Assembly (NCBI RefSeq): GCF_021698975.1
Contig: NZ_SSXA01000009.1
Span: forward strand, 1 to 64,000
DNA: 64,000 bases
Direction of reading: 5' to 3'
Source: Blastococcus sp. KM273128
GTDB lineage: Bacteria > Actinomycetota > Actinomycetes > Mycobacteriales > Geodermatophilaceae
Shown piece by piece: positions 32,999 to 43,400 of the stretch. Within the stretch, counting starts at the first letter, position 1. The number at the start of each line of letters is the position of its first letter. Below the pieces are notes generated by a model. That model had not been told where the DNA came from. It searched no databases and saw only the letters and a list, made by a program, of their open reading frames with translations. The translations under genes were made by a program, and so were the position numbers.

Positions 32999-33937
32999 AT
33001 GACCCCGCTGCCGACCGGCCCCATCCCCGCCTTCGAGGGGCGCCAGCTGCCCCGGCCGGACGAGGAGGTGGTCGACCAGGGGCTGGGCTTCGACCTGGGC
33101 ACGCTGCTCAGCCGGCGCCGGCTGCTGGCCGTGCTGGGTCTCGGCGCGGCGAGCGCCGGCCTGGCCGCCTGCGGCGCCGGCTCCTCCGCGGCCACCGGTG
33201 CCTCGTCGACGACGGGCGCCACCACGGCGTCCGGGGAGATCCCCGACGAGACCGCGGGCCCCTACCCCGGGGACGGGTCCAACGGGCCGGACGTGCTCGA
33301 GCGGAGCGGCATCGTGCGCAGCGACATCCGGTCCAGCTTCGGCGGGTCCAGCGGCACCGCCGAGGGCGTGCCGATGACGCTGGAGCTGGTGGTCCGGGAC
33401 CTGGCGAACGGGGGCGTGCCCTTCACCGGCGTCGCCGTCTACGTGTGGCACTGCGACCGCGACGGCGGCTACTCGATGTACTCCGACGGGATCACCGACC
33501 AGAACTACCTGCGCGGCGTGCAGGTGGCCGAAGCCGACGGTCGGGTGCGGTTCACCAGCATCGTCCCGGCCTGCTACCCGGGGCGGTGGCCGCACGTCCA
33601 CTTCGAGGTCTACCCGGACGAGGGCAGCATCACGGACGCGGCCAACGCGATCGCCACCTCGCAGGTGGCGCTGCCCAAGGACCTGTGCGACGCCGTGTAC
33701 GCGACCAGCGGCTACGAGAGCTCGGTGCGCACCCTGGCGCAGGTCACGCTCACCAACGACGGCGTCTTCGGTGACGACGGCGGCGCGAGCCAGCTGGCCA
33801 CCGTCACCGGCGACGTCGCGAGCGGCTACACGGTGACCCTGCCGGTCGGCGTCGACACCACCACCGCGCCGAGCGGCGGCGGGACGGGCGCCGGCCCGGG
33901 CGGCTCCCGCGGAGGTCCGCCGGGCCGGCCGTCCTGA
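32999..33937 (+). CDS. Intradiol ring-cleavage dioxygenase-like lipoprotein
   Basis: Exported protein with an intradiol-dioxygenase (protocatechuate 3,4-dioxygenase-like) beta-sandwich. ATG 32999 (SD GGAGAG) gives 312 residues. A twin-arginine-like SRRRLLAVLGLG segment with lipobox LAACG shows Tat export and lipidation. The catalytic domain at about 90-270 has YVWHCDRDGGYSMYS, NYLRGVQ, and YPGRWPHVHFEVY: the Tyr/Tyr/His/His set for non-heme Fe(III). The C-terminus is a Gly/Pro-rich tail. It is alone. Secreted members act on unknown aromatics; the true substrate is not known. Confidence 0.85.
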   Translation: MTPLPTGPIPAFEGRQLPRPDEEVVDQGLGFDLGTLLSRRRLLAVLGLGAASAGLAACGAGSSAATGASSTTGATTASGEIPDETAGPYPGDGSNGPDVLERSGIVRSDIRSSFGGSSGTAEGVPMTLELVVRDLANGGVPFTGVAVYVWHCDRDGGYSMYSDGITDQNYLRGVQVAEADGRVRFTSIVPACYPGRWPHVHFEVYPDEGSITDAANAIATSQVALPKDLCDAVYATSGYESSVRTLAQVTLTNDGVFGDDGGASQLATVTGDVASGYTVTLPVGVDTTTAPSGGGTGAGPGGSRGGPPGRPS

Positions 33938-33970
33938 CCGGGGATGCGTCCGGCACCCGAGCCGGGACGC

Positions 33971-34004
33971 ACGGAGGGCCCGGTCTGGTGACCGGGCCCT
34001 CCGT
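33971..34004 (+). terminator. Strong terminator after the dioxygenase gene
   Basis: Perfect 15-bp stem ACGGAGGGCCCGGTC (33971-33985) with its complement (33990-34004) and a TGGT loop, 33 bases after the stop. Confidence 0.85.
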
Positions 34005-34022
34005 GGTGGTGCGGGGTGGGGT

Positions 34023-34069
34023 GTTCGTAGATCCGCGGACGACGAGGTGAAGCGTCCGTTTCTACGAAC
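34023..34069. repeat. Two-tier inverted repeat at the chromosome/island border
   Basis: Outer arms GTTCGTAGA (34023-34031) and TCTACGAAC (34061-34069), inner arms CGGACG (34036-34041) and CGTCCG (34053-34058), 11-base central loop. It lies between the housekeeping region and the accessory island. It may be an RNA hairpin or the remnant of an insertion site; no matching copy is visible at the right side of this window. Confidence 0.6.
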
Positions 34070-34133
34070 GGCGCCAGCGGCTTGCACCCGTCGGTCCAGA
34101 AATCAGCACCCTCTACAGGGCACCCGTGCGGAG

Positions 34134-34361
34134 CTACCGATCTGCGGCCGGCTTCCGGGAGAGGTACACGCGCCGAGGAGCCTTTGCACTCACTGGACCG
34201 CCCTTGAGCAACTGGGCGATGACCCGCTCGGTGGCGCCGCGTCCCTTCAGGCCCTTCACCTGCCCGACGATGGCGCCCTCGGCGGTATGGATCACGATGT
34301 CAGCCTCGCTGTGACGCCGTCCGCGCTTGACGCTGCGGTCGGCAGCGCTGTCTGTGGCCAT
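34134..34361 (-). CDS. Small basic hypothetical protein
   Basis: A 75-residue protein from ATG 34361 (84 residues if started at 34388), rich in Lys, Arg, Ala and Gly, with a segment DIVIHTAEGAIVGQVKGLKG. It has no membrane segment and no family I can name. It follows the membrane-protein gene by 28 bases on the same strand, so it may end the DUF262-EcsC operon. Basic charge suggests nucleic-acid or membrane contact; that is a guess. Confidence 0.5.
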   Translation of the reverse strand: MATDSAADRSVKRGRRHSEADIVIHTAEGAIVGQVKGLKGRGATERVIAQLLKGGPVSAKAPRRVYLSRKPAADR

Positions 34362-34389
34362 CCCGCCTCCCTTCATGGTGATGCGCACG

Positions 34390-35688
34390 CTAGGTGGTCC
34401 GTACGACAGAACGGTAGAGGCTCACAGCCTCAACGACAGCCCAGGCCTGAGCAGCCGCAATCGTCGCCCACGCCATGCAGTTCCAGGGTGACAGCAACGG
34501 CACCGTGACGATCAGCGCCATGCCGAACAACACGAAGGAGGACACGACGAGCACACGCCGCAGCGGCCAGTGGAGTCGAGCCACCATCACGTGCTCTGGC
34601 GCGCGACTGAGCCAGGACAACAGCAAAGCCGGACCCGCGAGCAGGATCGATGCGGGAGACGATCCCGCAGGGCTCTCAGCGATGAAGACGTCGGTGAAGG
34701 TCCGGGCCCCCAGCGCCAGCGCTACCAGCACGCCGGTCAGCAGGGCACCCCACAGGGTGACACGGGGCAGCCCCCGACGTTGCGGCGTGAGCACGATGTC
34801 GGCTGTCGCCGTCGTCAGGCGGTGATCCGGACGGCAGGCAACATGCGCGACGGTCTCCGGGTCCCGACGGGGAGCCCGGTCCTCCCATTCGCTGCCGAGG
34901 GTCCCGTCGACGTCGTACTCCCGGACGCGCAAGGCGCGAACACCGAGGCCGGCCGGAGCCTCGACCTCGAAGTGCCAGCTCGCCGCGATACCAAACTGCG
35001 GGATGCCGCGGGCGATGGTGGTCGGGATGCTGACCTTTCGGATCTCCGGCAGTTCGTCCTCGTACGAGTACTTCACGATCGAACGAGTCCCGACCACGGC
35101 GGCGTCGGCTTCGACGGCGAACAGGAAGTTGCGCGCCAACTGGGCGGTCATCGAGGCGAAGACCTCCTGCGCGGGCCCGGACTCGATGTCTCCCTGTGAA
35201 CCGAGCCAGGCCTCGAACTGCGCGACGGCCTCCGGAGCGCCGTTCGGCGAGCAGTACACGACCCCCTCAAGCGTGTTCCGGCACTCCTCGGACGAGACAA
35301 TCGTGTCCGGCAGCACCTGCGCGGCCAGCGCGAGCAGCATCTCGACAGCCAGGCTGCCGTTCTCTTCGGAGTCCAGGATGGGCAGCGGCTGACCGGATGC
35401 ACCCCGGGTGTTCACCTTCCGCAGCGCGCCCTTCCGGACGAAGCCGAGGGGCAGGAGTACCCGCTTCCCACTGCGCTCGATTGCCGGAGAAGGCAGCGTG
35501 TAATCCAACGACACGTGCAGCGTCGTGCCGCCGTTGGCGTCCATGCGCAGCGACTCCACCCGCCGGTGCATCCAGGTGTTCGAGCGCAGCATGAGTCCGG
35601 CGAGGATGACCCCGGTGCTCGGCCGTGCTGTCAGCTGTCGCAAACGAGACGTCAGGTTCGCCACGCGCTCACGCGGAGAGGTCGTCAT
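34390..35688 (-). CDS. Hypothetical protein with C-terminal membrane helices
   Basis: A 432-residue protein from ATG 35688. The first 300 residues are soluble, with no recognised domain (motifs such as FVRKGALRK, AWLGSQGDIESG and IPQFGIAASWHFEVEAP). About four hydrophobic helices follow near 315-430. It lies 148 bases after the EcsC-like gene on the same strand, and upstream is the IS-split DUF262 gene. Two membrane-associated proteins beside a nuclease-like gene suggest a membrane-linked defence system, but no function is visible. The in-frame GTG/ATG region up to 35760 adds 24 residues of low-complexity sequence. Confidence 0.7.
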   Translation of the reverse strand: MTTSPRERVANLTSRLRQLTARPSTGVILAGLMLRSNTWMHRRVESLRMDANGGTTLHVSLDYTLPSPAIERSGKRVLLPLGFVRKGALRKVNTRGASGQPLPILDSEENGSLAVEMLLALAAQVLPDTIVSSEECRNTLEGVVYCSPNGAPEAVAQFEAWLGSQGDIESGPAQEVFASMTAQLARNFLFAVEADAAVVGTRSIVKYSYEDELPEIRKVSIPTTIARGIPQFGIAASWHFEVEAPAGLGVRALRVREYDVDGTLGSEWEDRAPRRDPETVAHVACRPDHRLTTATADIVLTPQRRGLPRVTLWGALLTGVLVALALGARTFTDVFIAESPAGSSPASILLAGPALLLSWLSRAPEHVMVARLHWPLRRVLVVSSFVLFGMALIVTVPLLSPWNCMAWATIAAAQAWAVVEAVSLYRSVVRTT

Positions 35689-35836
35689 GCGGCCGGCGCC
35701 GTGGCAGGTCCCTCCGTCGTCGACATGACCGACACGGGTTCCCTCCAGCTCGTCCGTCAAGTCCTGGCGACCCCAGGCCCCGGCATCCTACGGAGCAGTG
35801 AGCTGAGCGATCACAATCTGTTCACACGGCGACCAG

Positions 35837-36910
35837 TCAGGTACCGGCCGGCTCTTCGCCGCGGTCATCGCCGCCGCCCCTGTCGAGTTCCTCGTCGAGC
35901 AGCTCCGCCACGTCGATGACATCGGCTGCCTCGCTCCGCTCGCCGGCAGAGGAAGACGTGTCAGGCGCCGGGAGGCCGTAGCGTTCCCGCAGGAAGCGCT
36001 CGCGGTAGATGTACTCGGCATCGTCGGTGACACTCGTGAACAGCTTCGCGTTCATGCCAGCCCCGAACACGGTGCCAACAATCGGCACGGCCTGGCCGAG
36101 CTTGCGCTGGGTGATGCGGATGCCGAGCCGGGCGAAGACCTGCTCGACCACCCGGGTCACCGCGTTCCTGCGCAGCTGCTCCCAGGTCGCCCGGCGGGCC
36201 AACATCTGGACGAGCTTGTTGATCTCCGCGTAGGCGGCCACCTTGCCAGCCCCTGTCGCGGTGCCCATGCCGAGCACCGCCAGCGCGAACAGCCGCTCGT
36301 CCGGCTTGTCGACGTCGTAGCCGTAGTAGGCCGCGATGTGCGCGACGGCACGGTTGGCTCCCAGGAGCACGGCAACGGCATCCGCCGCCATCGCGCCGAT
36401 CACGGTCGCCGCGCCGGGAGCGCCTCCGGCGCCGACCCCGAAGACACCGCCAGCCGTTGCGAGAAGTTCGCCACCGGAGACAGCGAGACCGGCCACAGCG
36501 CCTTCCGCGGTGGCGCCGGCGGTGTAGACCAAGCCCAGCTTCGGCTTCACCCGGTTGATGACCTGCAGGTCCAGCTTCCGGATGTCGTCGAGGTCATCGA
36601 CGGTGTGGCCACGCTTGCGGTAGGCCTCGATGATCGCGCCGTCACGCACGCTGGCCATCGCGGTCCGGGCACCGAAGTCCCCCAGGCCGCCGAGGGCCTC
36701 CAGGAACTTCGCCTCGAACTCTTGCGCACCCGGCAGCGCCTCGAACTTCTCCTTCGCGTTCTGCCCGGCCTTCACCGCACGGTCTCGCACCGCGGCCGGC
36801 AGCATTCGTCGCGTCCGAGCGGTGAGTCGCTTCTGACGCCACTCGACGATCTCCGCCCATGCCCGCTCGTCGTACGGCGTCATGTCAGTCGACACTGCGT
36901 CCCCCGTCAT
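35837..36910 (-). CDS. EcsC family protein
   Basis: Protein with the EcsC domain (PF12787 type), 357 residues from ATG 36910 (SD AGGGGAA). The central region contains alternating hydrophobic, glycine-rich segments (LAVSGGELLATAGGVFGVGAGGAPGA) and AAYYGYDVDKPDERLFALAVLGMGTATGAG, matching the EcsC pattern IARYYGYD...ER.FAL. The family was named after an ABC exporter partner in Bacillus and has no agreed biochemistry; it tends to associate with membranes. It starts 10 bases after the DUF262 gene, so the two form one transcription unit, now cut off by the IS. Confidence 0.8.
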   Translation of the reverse strand: MTGDAVSTDMTPYDERAWAEIVEWRQKRLTARTRRMLPAAVRDRAVKAGQNAKEKFEALPGAQEFEAKFLEALGGLGDFGARTAMASVRDGAIIEAYRKRGHTVDDLDDIRKLDLQVINRVKPKLGLVYTAGATAEGAVAGLAVSGGELLATAGGVFGVGAGGAPGAATVIGAMAADAVAVLLGANRAVAHIAAYYGYDVDKPDERLFALAVLGMGTATGAGKVAAYAEINKLVQMLARRATWEQLRRNAVTRVVEQVFARLGIRITQRKLGQAVPIVGTVFGAGMNAKLFTSVTDDAEYIYRERFLRERYGLPAPDTSSSAGERSEAADVIDVAELLDEELDRGGGDDRGEEPAGT

Positions 36911-37884
36911 CGTGGTTCCCCTACGCCTTGTCGTCGGGCGCACTACCGGCGACGAGATCCTCGTGGTCCTCGGCGACAGCGGCGTTGTCCTCGTCGAAGT
37001 GGTCCAACGTCTCCTCCGGCTCTCCGGCACTGATGTCGCGCTGCACCGTCTTGCCGATGGCCTTCTCCACGAGTTGTACGAGAGCTTCGCGCCGGCGGGT
37101 GAAGTGGGCGTCGAAGTCGCTGGCCCGCAGGGCTTCCGCATCCACCAGATGAGTGCCAAGCAGGCCGTCGACGCGCTCCGCGTCTACACCGGCCTTCTTC
37201 TCGATGAGCTTCAGGTAGATGGCCGGGTCGCTGCCGCCGATCGTGCGGTTGGTCTCCGCCGACAGCGGCGTCTTGTTGATGATGCTCTCCCGGCGTTCGT
37301 CGTCGATGTTGTTGTCGAGGCACCACTTCTGCGGGAACACGTGGTGGATGTCGACGGCCAGGTTGACGTACTGAACCTTGTCCAGCGCCTGACCCTTCAT
37401 CCAGTCATGTGCCCCGTTGCCGAGCAGAAGGGCGTAGATGCCCTTGTAGGCGGCCGCACCGCGCGTGCGCAGCGAGTGCAGCCGGGACTCCACGAAGTTG
37501 GCGTCCTGGACCGTCTTCGGCGTGACGGCTCCCGGCTGCTGCCGGGCCCACGCCGGGACCTGCTCGATGTCGCGGACGAACCGGGTCTCGATCGCACTGC
37601 CGTACAGCTCGCCCAGGATGCCGCACCAGTACCACTGCCTCAGTCGGTCGCGCACGCCGATCAGGTCTGCGTCCTTGCCGAGTTCCACCTTGAGCGCCGC
37701 CAGGGGGACGAGCTGCTTCGGGTACGGCAGGAACCGGGTATCGAAGATGTGCAGATCCGCGAGAAAGGTGGACGCCCATACGAAGGCTTCCCGGAGCGGG
37801 TCGCGCCACGTCAGGTTGTCGCGCGTCAGACTTATTGGCATGACCCGTTGCATGCGGGCGTGACCTGCGAGGAGTCTGATCGTC

Positions 37885-38202
37885 ATGGCGAGACCACCGG
37901 TGCTGCCGGCGGAGGACAAGACCCGGATCGTGTTGTCGATCCTGGCCGGGGAGGTGACCGTCGCCGAGGCCGCACGGCGGGCGAAGGTGTCCGAGCAGGC
38001 GGTGGGGACCTGGAAGCGGCAGTTCCTCGACGCCGGGCGGGCGGGCCTGGTCGCCGGCAAGCGCGGGCCCTCGACGCGGGAGGCGCAGCTGGAAGCCGAG
38101 GTCGCAGAGCTGACCACCGCGCTGGGTGAGGCCGCGATCGAGGTGCGGGTCTGGAAGAAGTCCGCCGAGGGCCGCCTGGGCCCTTCGAAGACCTCGAGGT
38201 GA
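37885..38202 (+). CDS. IS3-family OrfA (HTH) transposase subunit
   Basis: A 105-residue protein with a helix-turn-helix (VAEAARRAKVSEQAVGTWKRQFL) and a downstream coiled-coil/leucine-zipper-like segment (EAQLEAEVAELTTALGEAAIE). It binds IS ends. The TGA stop overlaps the GTG of orfB (GTGA at 38199-38202); IS3 elements normally make the OrfAB fusion by a -1 frameshift, and this overlap region could serve that or simple coupling. Confidence 0.9.
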   Translation: MARPPVLPAEDKTRIVLSILAGEVTVAEAARRAKVSEQAVGTWKRQFLDAGRAGLVAGKRGPSTREAQLEAEVAELTTALGEAAIEVRVWKKSAEGRLGPSKTSR

Positions 38203-39146
38203 TCCGCGTCGAGGCGGGCATGCCGACCACGAGGTTCTGCAAGCTCATCGGTGTGCCCGAGCGGACCTGGCGCCGCCACCAGGCCCGCGCCCGCGCCGGC
38301 CAGCTCCCGAAGGGCCCCTGGCCGCAGCCGGCGCGGGCCGGCGTGCGAGAGGTCGCCCGCGCGCACGCGCTGGCTCACCCGGCTTGGGGGCACCGCAAGG
38401 TGTGGGCGATGTGCCGCCACGACGGGCACCGGGTCTCCCAGGCCACCGTGCTTCGGCTGCTGCGCGATGAGGGCCTCATCCTGGAGGCGGCCTACCAGCG
38501 GGAACGCCGCCAGCTCGCCGCCCGGCGCAAAGCCGCGTTCGCCACCGAACCCACCGGCCCCAACCAGGTCTGGCAGCTGGACTTCTCCGAGTTCGAGACC
38601 ACCACCGGCGGCACCTGGCGGCTGGCCGGCTGCCGGGACTACTGGAGCAAGTACGAGCTGGGCTGGCACGTGTCCCCGACGGCGAACATGCATGACGCGA
38701 TCGCCGCGGTGGAAGCCGCCCTCACCGAGGCCGAGCGCCTGGCCGGGCGCCCGCTGGTCGACCTCGCTCCCCGCGACGCCGACGGGCACATCCAGCCGCT
38801 GGTCACCCTCGTCACCGACAACGGCGGCCCGTTCCGCAGCTTCCGGTTCGAAGCGTTCATCGCCACCCACCCCGAGCTGCGCCACGTCCGCACCCGGGTG
38901 CGCACCCCCGGCCAGAACGGCTCCCGCGAACGCGGCTTCGGCTCGCTGAAGTACGAGCGACTGTTCCTGGAAGAGATCGACAGCGTCCTGGACCTCGTCG
39001 CCCACGCCGAGGACTACCGCATCGAGTACAACACCGTCCGCCCCCACGAAGCGATCGCCTGGAACCGCCCCCACGACGTCCACGTTGGCGCCGCCGACCC
39101 GCTCGTCCCCAGCTTCCCCGATCCCGAAAAACTGCCAACTACTTGA
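38199..39146 (+). CDS. IS3-family OrfB DDE transposase
   Basis: Integrase-core (rve) transposase of 315 residues. DDE residues are visible: D128 in VWQLDFSEFE, D207 in LVTDNGGPF, and E244 in NGSRERGFGSLKYE, with IS3-like spacing. The N-terminal HTH-21-like segment includes HPAWGHRKVWAMCRHDGHRVS. Full length, no breaks. The orientation is opposite to the interrupted host gene. Confidence 0.93.
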   Translation: MIRVEAGMPTTRFCKLIGVPERTWRRHQARARAGQLPKGPWPQPARAGVREVARAHALAHPAWGHRKVWAMCRHDGHRVSQATVLRLLRDEGLILEAAYQRERRQLAARRKAAFATEPTGPNQVWQLDFSEFETTTGGTWRLAGCRDYWSKYELGWHVSPTANMHDAIAAVEAALTEAERLAGRPLVDLAPRDADGHIQPLVTLVTDNGGPFRSFRFEAFIATHPELRHVRTRVRTPGQNGSRERGFGSLKYERLFLEEIDSVLDLVAHAEDYRIEYNTVRPHEAIAWNRPHDVHVGAADPLVPSFPDPEKLPTT

Positions 39147-40144
39147 CGCGGGACAAGGTAGTCCGTCAGCTCCAGCTTGAGGACGTCCTCCCGTTTCGCC
39201 GACACAGCGGGGGGTCTCTCGGAGCTGTCGGCCCGATTGCGCTGCAATGTGGTGAGCATGGTGACGGCCTGCAGGAAGTCGGTGTTCTCCACGGCGGAGA
39301 GCGCCGGGTAGCCGGCGAACTTGAGCTGCGTCTCGCGCCAGTCGTCGTTGAGCCTGAAGTCCTCACCGTGCTCGTCGTAGTAGGCCTTGTCCCCGGCGAA
39401 CGTCGCGGTGAGCAACTCGAACACGTTGAGGGACAGGCCGCCGGTGTTCACCTTCTCGAACACGGTGGCCACGGCCGACTTGCTGGTAGCCGTGTCTAGT
39501 TCGATGGCGGGGATGTTGTAGGTGCCGGCGGGCTGCACGATCGAGGCATGGAACTGGCTCGCCAGGTCCTTGTCCTCCATCGCGAACAGCCAGGTGACAG
39601 TCTCGGCACCAGCGAAAAGCAGGCGGACGGGAAAGTAGCCTTCCGCCCGCTCCTTGTCCGCGTCGGACAGATCCAGGTCGACGTCCTTGCCGAAGTTGGA
39701 TCGCACGACGCCGTCACCGGGGACGGAGACCACGGCGTCGTCTATCCGATCCTCCCCGAGCAACGCGGTCTTCATGTCCACGTAGTAGCGGCGGGTCATC
39801 TTCTTGCCGCGGCTGTCCTCGGTGGCGACCACGCCGCCACCGGTGAGGGCCTGGGTCAGAGACGTCAGCCGCTGCTGACCGTCGAGCAGGAGCAGGTCAG
39901 CCGCGACACCGGGCTGCAGCGTCACGCCCTCCACGGGTCGCGGCTTGAACCGGATCTGGTCGTTGCCGGTGCGCAGCAGCATCACGACGCCCAGCGGGTG
40001 TCCCCGGAGAATGGTGACCAGCAGCTGCCGGATCCGCTCGTCCTCCCATTTGTAGCCGCGCTGGAAGTCCGGCAGCTGGATCTTGCCGTTCGTCGTCCAC
40101 TTCAAGTACTCGCTCAGCTCGTAGAGCGGCGTCTGGAAACCCAT

Positions 40145-40492
40145 GTCTAGCCCCGTTGCAGTTGGTTGGTGCTCGATCTACCGAAAACTCTGATCCCGCC
40201 GGCTGCTTGCCCGTCCGTCTGGCTACACGGGCCCGCGCAATCAGACCGCGCCTGCCAGGGACGCAATCCCCCCGGACCGGACGGTATCGGTCCGGTCTGC
40301 GTCCGCCGCGCCTACCGAGGGGGGCCGAAGCCGTGTTGCTCCACCAGCCGCTAGTTCACCAACGTCACCCGCTGCCACAGTTCACCCACAGTCACATGGC
40401 CGCCCTGCCACCGCTCCAACTCTCGACGGGCACTGCTGAGGACCGGCAAGGAACACCTACGCCGGGCGGAGAGCCAGAGACAGCAGCCTCGC
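40145..40492. other. Intergenic region between DUF262 and hsdR genes
   Basis: About 350 bases with no convincing gene. It should hold the DUF262 promoter (minus strand). A hairpin CCGGACCG/CGGTCCGG around 40273-40296 may terminate transcription from the hsd operon, which ends at 40493. The short ORFs here are likely shadows. Confidence 0.4.
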
Positions 40493-43400
40493 TCAGGCGA
40501 CCGTGACGTCCGGAAGTGCACGGTCTCTGACCTGGTGGAGAACGGTCACGATGCCGTCGACCTCATCCTCGGTGAAGATCGAGTCCGGGCCGTGCGGTGC
40601 GCTGTCGGTGAACGGCGACTCGTAGAGGCGCTCCACTTCCATGACACCGTTGGCTGTCAGGTGCTCGACGATGAGCTGGATGAACCGGATCTGGTTGGCC
40701 GAGTACGTCGCGTCGGTCAGATAGCGGTCGAACGCGGTAGTCGCGGCCTCGCGGTCCAGGCCGACCAGGGAGCGGATGAACAGCCCGAGCCCGTGGGACT
40801 CCTCGCGGGCGCGGGCGATGTCGGCCTCGCTGCCGGCGCCGGACTCCACCAGCATCGCCTCCAACGACGCCAGGTCCTCCGGCGTGAGCTGGAGGTTGCG
40901 GCGCAGCCGCTGCAGGGCCAAGTGGTTCTCGTGGTCGCGGAGGTAGGCGCGGGCCTTCGCGCGGAACCGTTCCCAGTTGGTGCCCGGGGTGACGCCAGGC
41001 AGCTCGACGACGCTGCTCTCGCCGAGCTCGTCGGCGAAGTTGGAGTAGACGACAGCGCGCCGGGACTTCTCGACGAACCGCACGAGCCCGCGGATTCGGC
41101 GCCGGGCGAGCTCGAGCATCGGGAGGGTGACGTCGACCCACCATTCGTCGCCGGACAGCTCCTCGAGCAGCTGCTCCTGCGCCTTGACCGAGGGGATCCC
41201 GGTCTGGCCGAGCAGCGCGCCCGCGATGTCCTGCACCTGCGTGCGCAGCCGCTCGAACAGGATGGCATCGCCGTCGAGGCGGGCCAGCTGCAGCCGCAGC
41301 AGGATCAGGTCGAAGCGCTTGGCGTCCTCGTCGTCGTCCCGCTTGGTGGAGGGCAGGCCGGCGAGATGGTGCGCGATGTCGCCGGCCTTCTCCGGAGTCA
41401 ACTGGTGCCAGGCATCCCAGTCGGAGTACGTCTCGACCCATTGCCGAGCCGGGCGGACCAGGAAGTTGTCGACGTTCATGCCGACCACCACCTCGTGCAG
41501 CGTCCAGGCCACATCCACGCGCAGGCCGCGCTCGCTGACCTCGCCCTGGCCGACCTCGGGCTGTCCGTCCGCGCCGGCGCCGGCGGCGGTCTGGTCCAGT
41601 GCGGCGAGCAGTCCCAGGCGGGTCTCGAACAGCCGTTCGGCCAGCGACTTCTGCAGCGACCCGCCGGAGTCGGGCAGGTTCTGGCTGAAGAACTCGAGGT
41701 TGCCGCAGAAGTCGAAGACGTAGAAGTTCTTCTTGTCCTCGCCGGGGCCGTACAGGTCGGGGCACAGGCGGGTGCCGCGGCCGATCATCTGCCAGAACTT
41801 GCTCTTGGCGCGGACCAGCTTGAAGAAGACGAGGTTGACGACCTCGGGGACGTCAATGCCGGTGTCGAGCATGTCGATGGAGATGGCGATGTGCGGCGCC
41901 TTGTCCTTGCTCGAGAAGTCGTCGATGAGGTTCTGAGCGTAGGTCACCGAGTGGGTGATGACGCGGGCGAAGTGGCCGGCGTACTCGGGGTAGTTTGCGT
42001 CGAAGCGCTTCTGGATGAACTCGGCGTGGGCCTGGTTCTTGGCGAAGATGATGGTCTTGCCGAGCCGGTCGCCGCCGGCGACCTTGTGGCCGTTCTGCAT
42101 CAGGGTGGCGAGGACCTTGTCGACGGTGTCGGCGTTGAACAGGAACTTGTTGAGCTCCTCGGCCGCGACGGCGTCGGGGATGTCGCCGTCCTCGCTCCAC
42201 TCCAGGGAGTCCCAGTCGTCCTTCTCCTGCTCGCTGAGCTCGTTGTAGCGGATGCCCTCCCGGAGGAACTTGGTGGGCACCGACACCGCTACCGGGGGTA
42301 CGAGATAGCCCTCGGCGACCGCCTCGTCGAGGCTGTAGGCGTCGGTGGGCACCCCGTCCTCGAGATTGAACAGCGTGTAGGTGTTGCGGTCGACCTCGTC
42401 CTTCGGGGTGGCGGTCAGGCCGACCAGCAGGGAGTCGAACCAGGAGAAGATCGCCCGGTACTTCTGGTACACCGACCGGTGGGCCTCATCAATCACGATC
42501 AGGTCGAAGTAGCCCGGCCCGAACAGCCGGAGGCCTCCGTCGGTCTCGTTGATCAGGTTCATCATCGTCGGGTACGTCGAGACGTACACCCGGCCATCGG
42601 CGACCTTCTCGGTGACCAGGTTGACCGTGGTCGCGTTCGCCAGGTGCGTCTTGAACGCCCCGACGGCCTGGTTGACCAGCGCGGTGCGGTCGGCGAGGAA
42701 CAGCACCCGCTTGACCCATCCCGCCTTCATGAGCTGGTCGACCAGTGCGATGACCGTCCGGGTCTTGCCTGACCCGGTGGCCATCACGAGCAGCGCCGCC
42801 CGCTGGTTGGCGGTGAACGCCTCACCGACCACCCGGATGGCGCGCTGCTGGTAGTGCCGGCCGACGATGGCCTTGTCGATGCCCGCGTCGGCCAGCGGAA
42901 GGCGGCCGGTGCGGCGCTGCACCATCAGTTCCAGCTCGTCGGCGGTGAAGAAGCCCTCGACCCGGCGCGGCGGATAGCCGGCGGCGTCGTCCCACAGCCA
43001 GGTCTGATAGCCGTTGGTGTAGAAGATCACCGGCCGGCGGCCGGTCATCTGCTGCAGGCAGTCGGCGTACAGCTTGGCCTGCTGCTGACCCACGGCGGGC
43101 TCGACCGTGGTCTTCTTGGCCTCCACCACCGCCAGTGGCAGCCCGTCGCTGCCCCACAACACGTAGTCGACGAAGCCCTTCCCCTCGACGTTGGGCATGC
43201 CTGTGACCTCGAACTCACGGTCCCGGACATCGGTGAGCTGCCAGCCCGCCTCGCGGAGAAGCTCATCGATGATGAGGTCGCGGGTCTGGGCTTCGGAGTA
43301 GTCGTGCGTGTCGGTCAGCGTGTTTGCGGCCTGCGCGGCCTTGATCTGCTGCCGCAGTGCCTCGATCTCTGCGTCCTTCGCCGCGGCAAGGTCGTCCCGC

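Larger units (their letters stand above)
37817..39155 (+). mobile_element. IS3-family insertion sequence (1339 bp)
   Basis: The left end begins TGTCGCGCGTCAG and the right end, read inward, begins TGTCCCGCGTCAA; the inverted repeats match at most of about 24 positions, including TTGGCA further in, with TG...CA termini as in IS3. A 4-base direct repeat AGGT flanks the element (37813-37816 and 39156-39159). It carries orfA and orfB in the + direction and lies opposite to the DUF262 gene it interrupts. The near-perfect ends and intact ORFs suggest recent activity. Confidence 0.92.
36921..40144 (-). pseudogene. DUF262/DUF1524 (GmrSD-type) protein interrupted by an IS3 element
   Basis: The gene codes for a putative type IV restriction-like nuclease of the DUF262-DUF1524 kind. 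The N-half has QLPDFQRGYKW and the DGQQR motif at 88-92; the C-half has the DUF1524 HNH, DIHHVFPQKWC with NKTPLSAETN. It is split by the IS at 37817-39155. Deleting the IS plus one 4-base AGGT target copy (1343 bases) joins the halves in frame as KLELTDYL-TWRDPLREAF and gives a 626-residue ORF, with no other damage. It was the first gene of an operon with EcsC; insertion probably inactivated it recently and is polar. GmrSD-type enzymes cleave modified phage DNA. Confidence 0.92.

Noticed and set aside
37841-39155. IS left end placed at TGACCCG (37841)
   Set aside because: That end gives no target duplication and a broken reading frame; the end at 37817 gives AGGT duplications and exact frame restoration.
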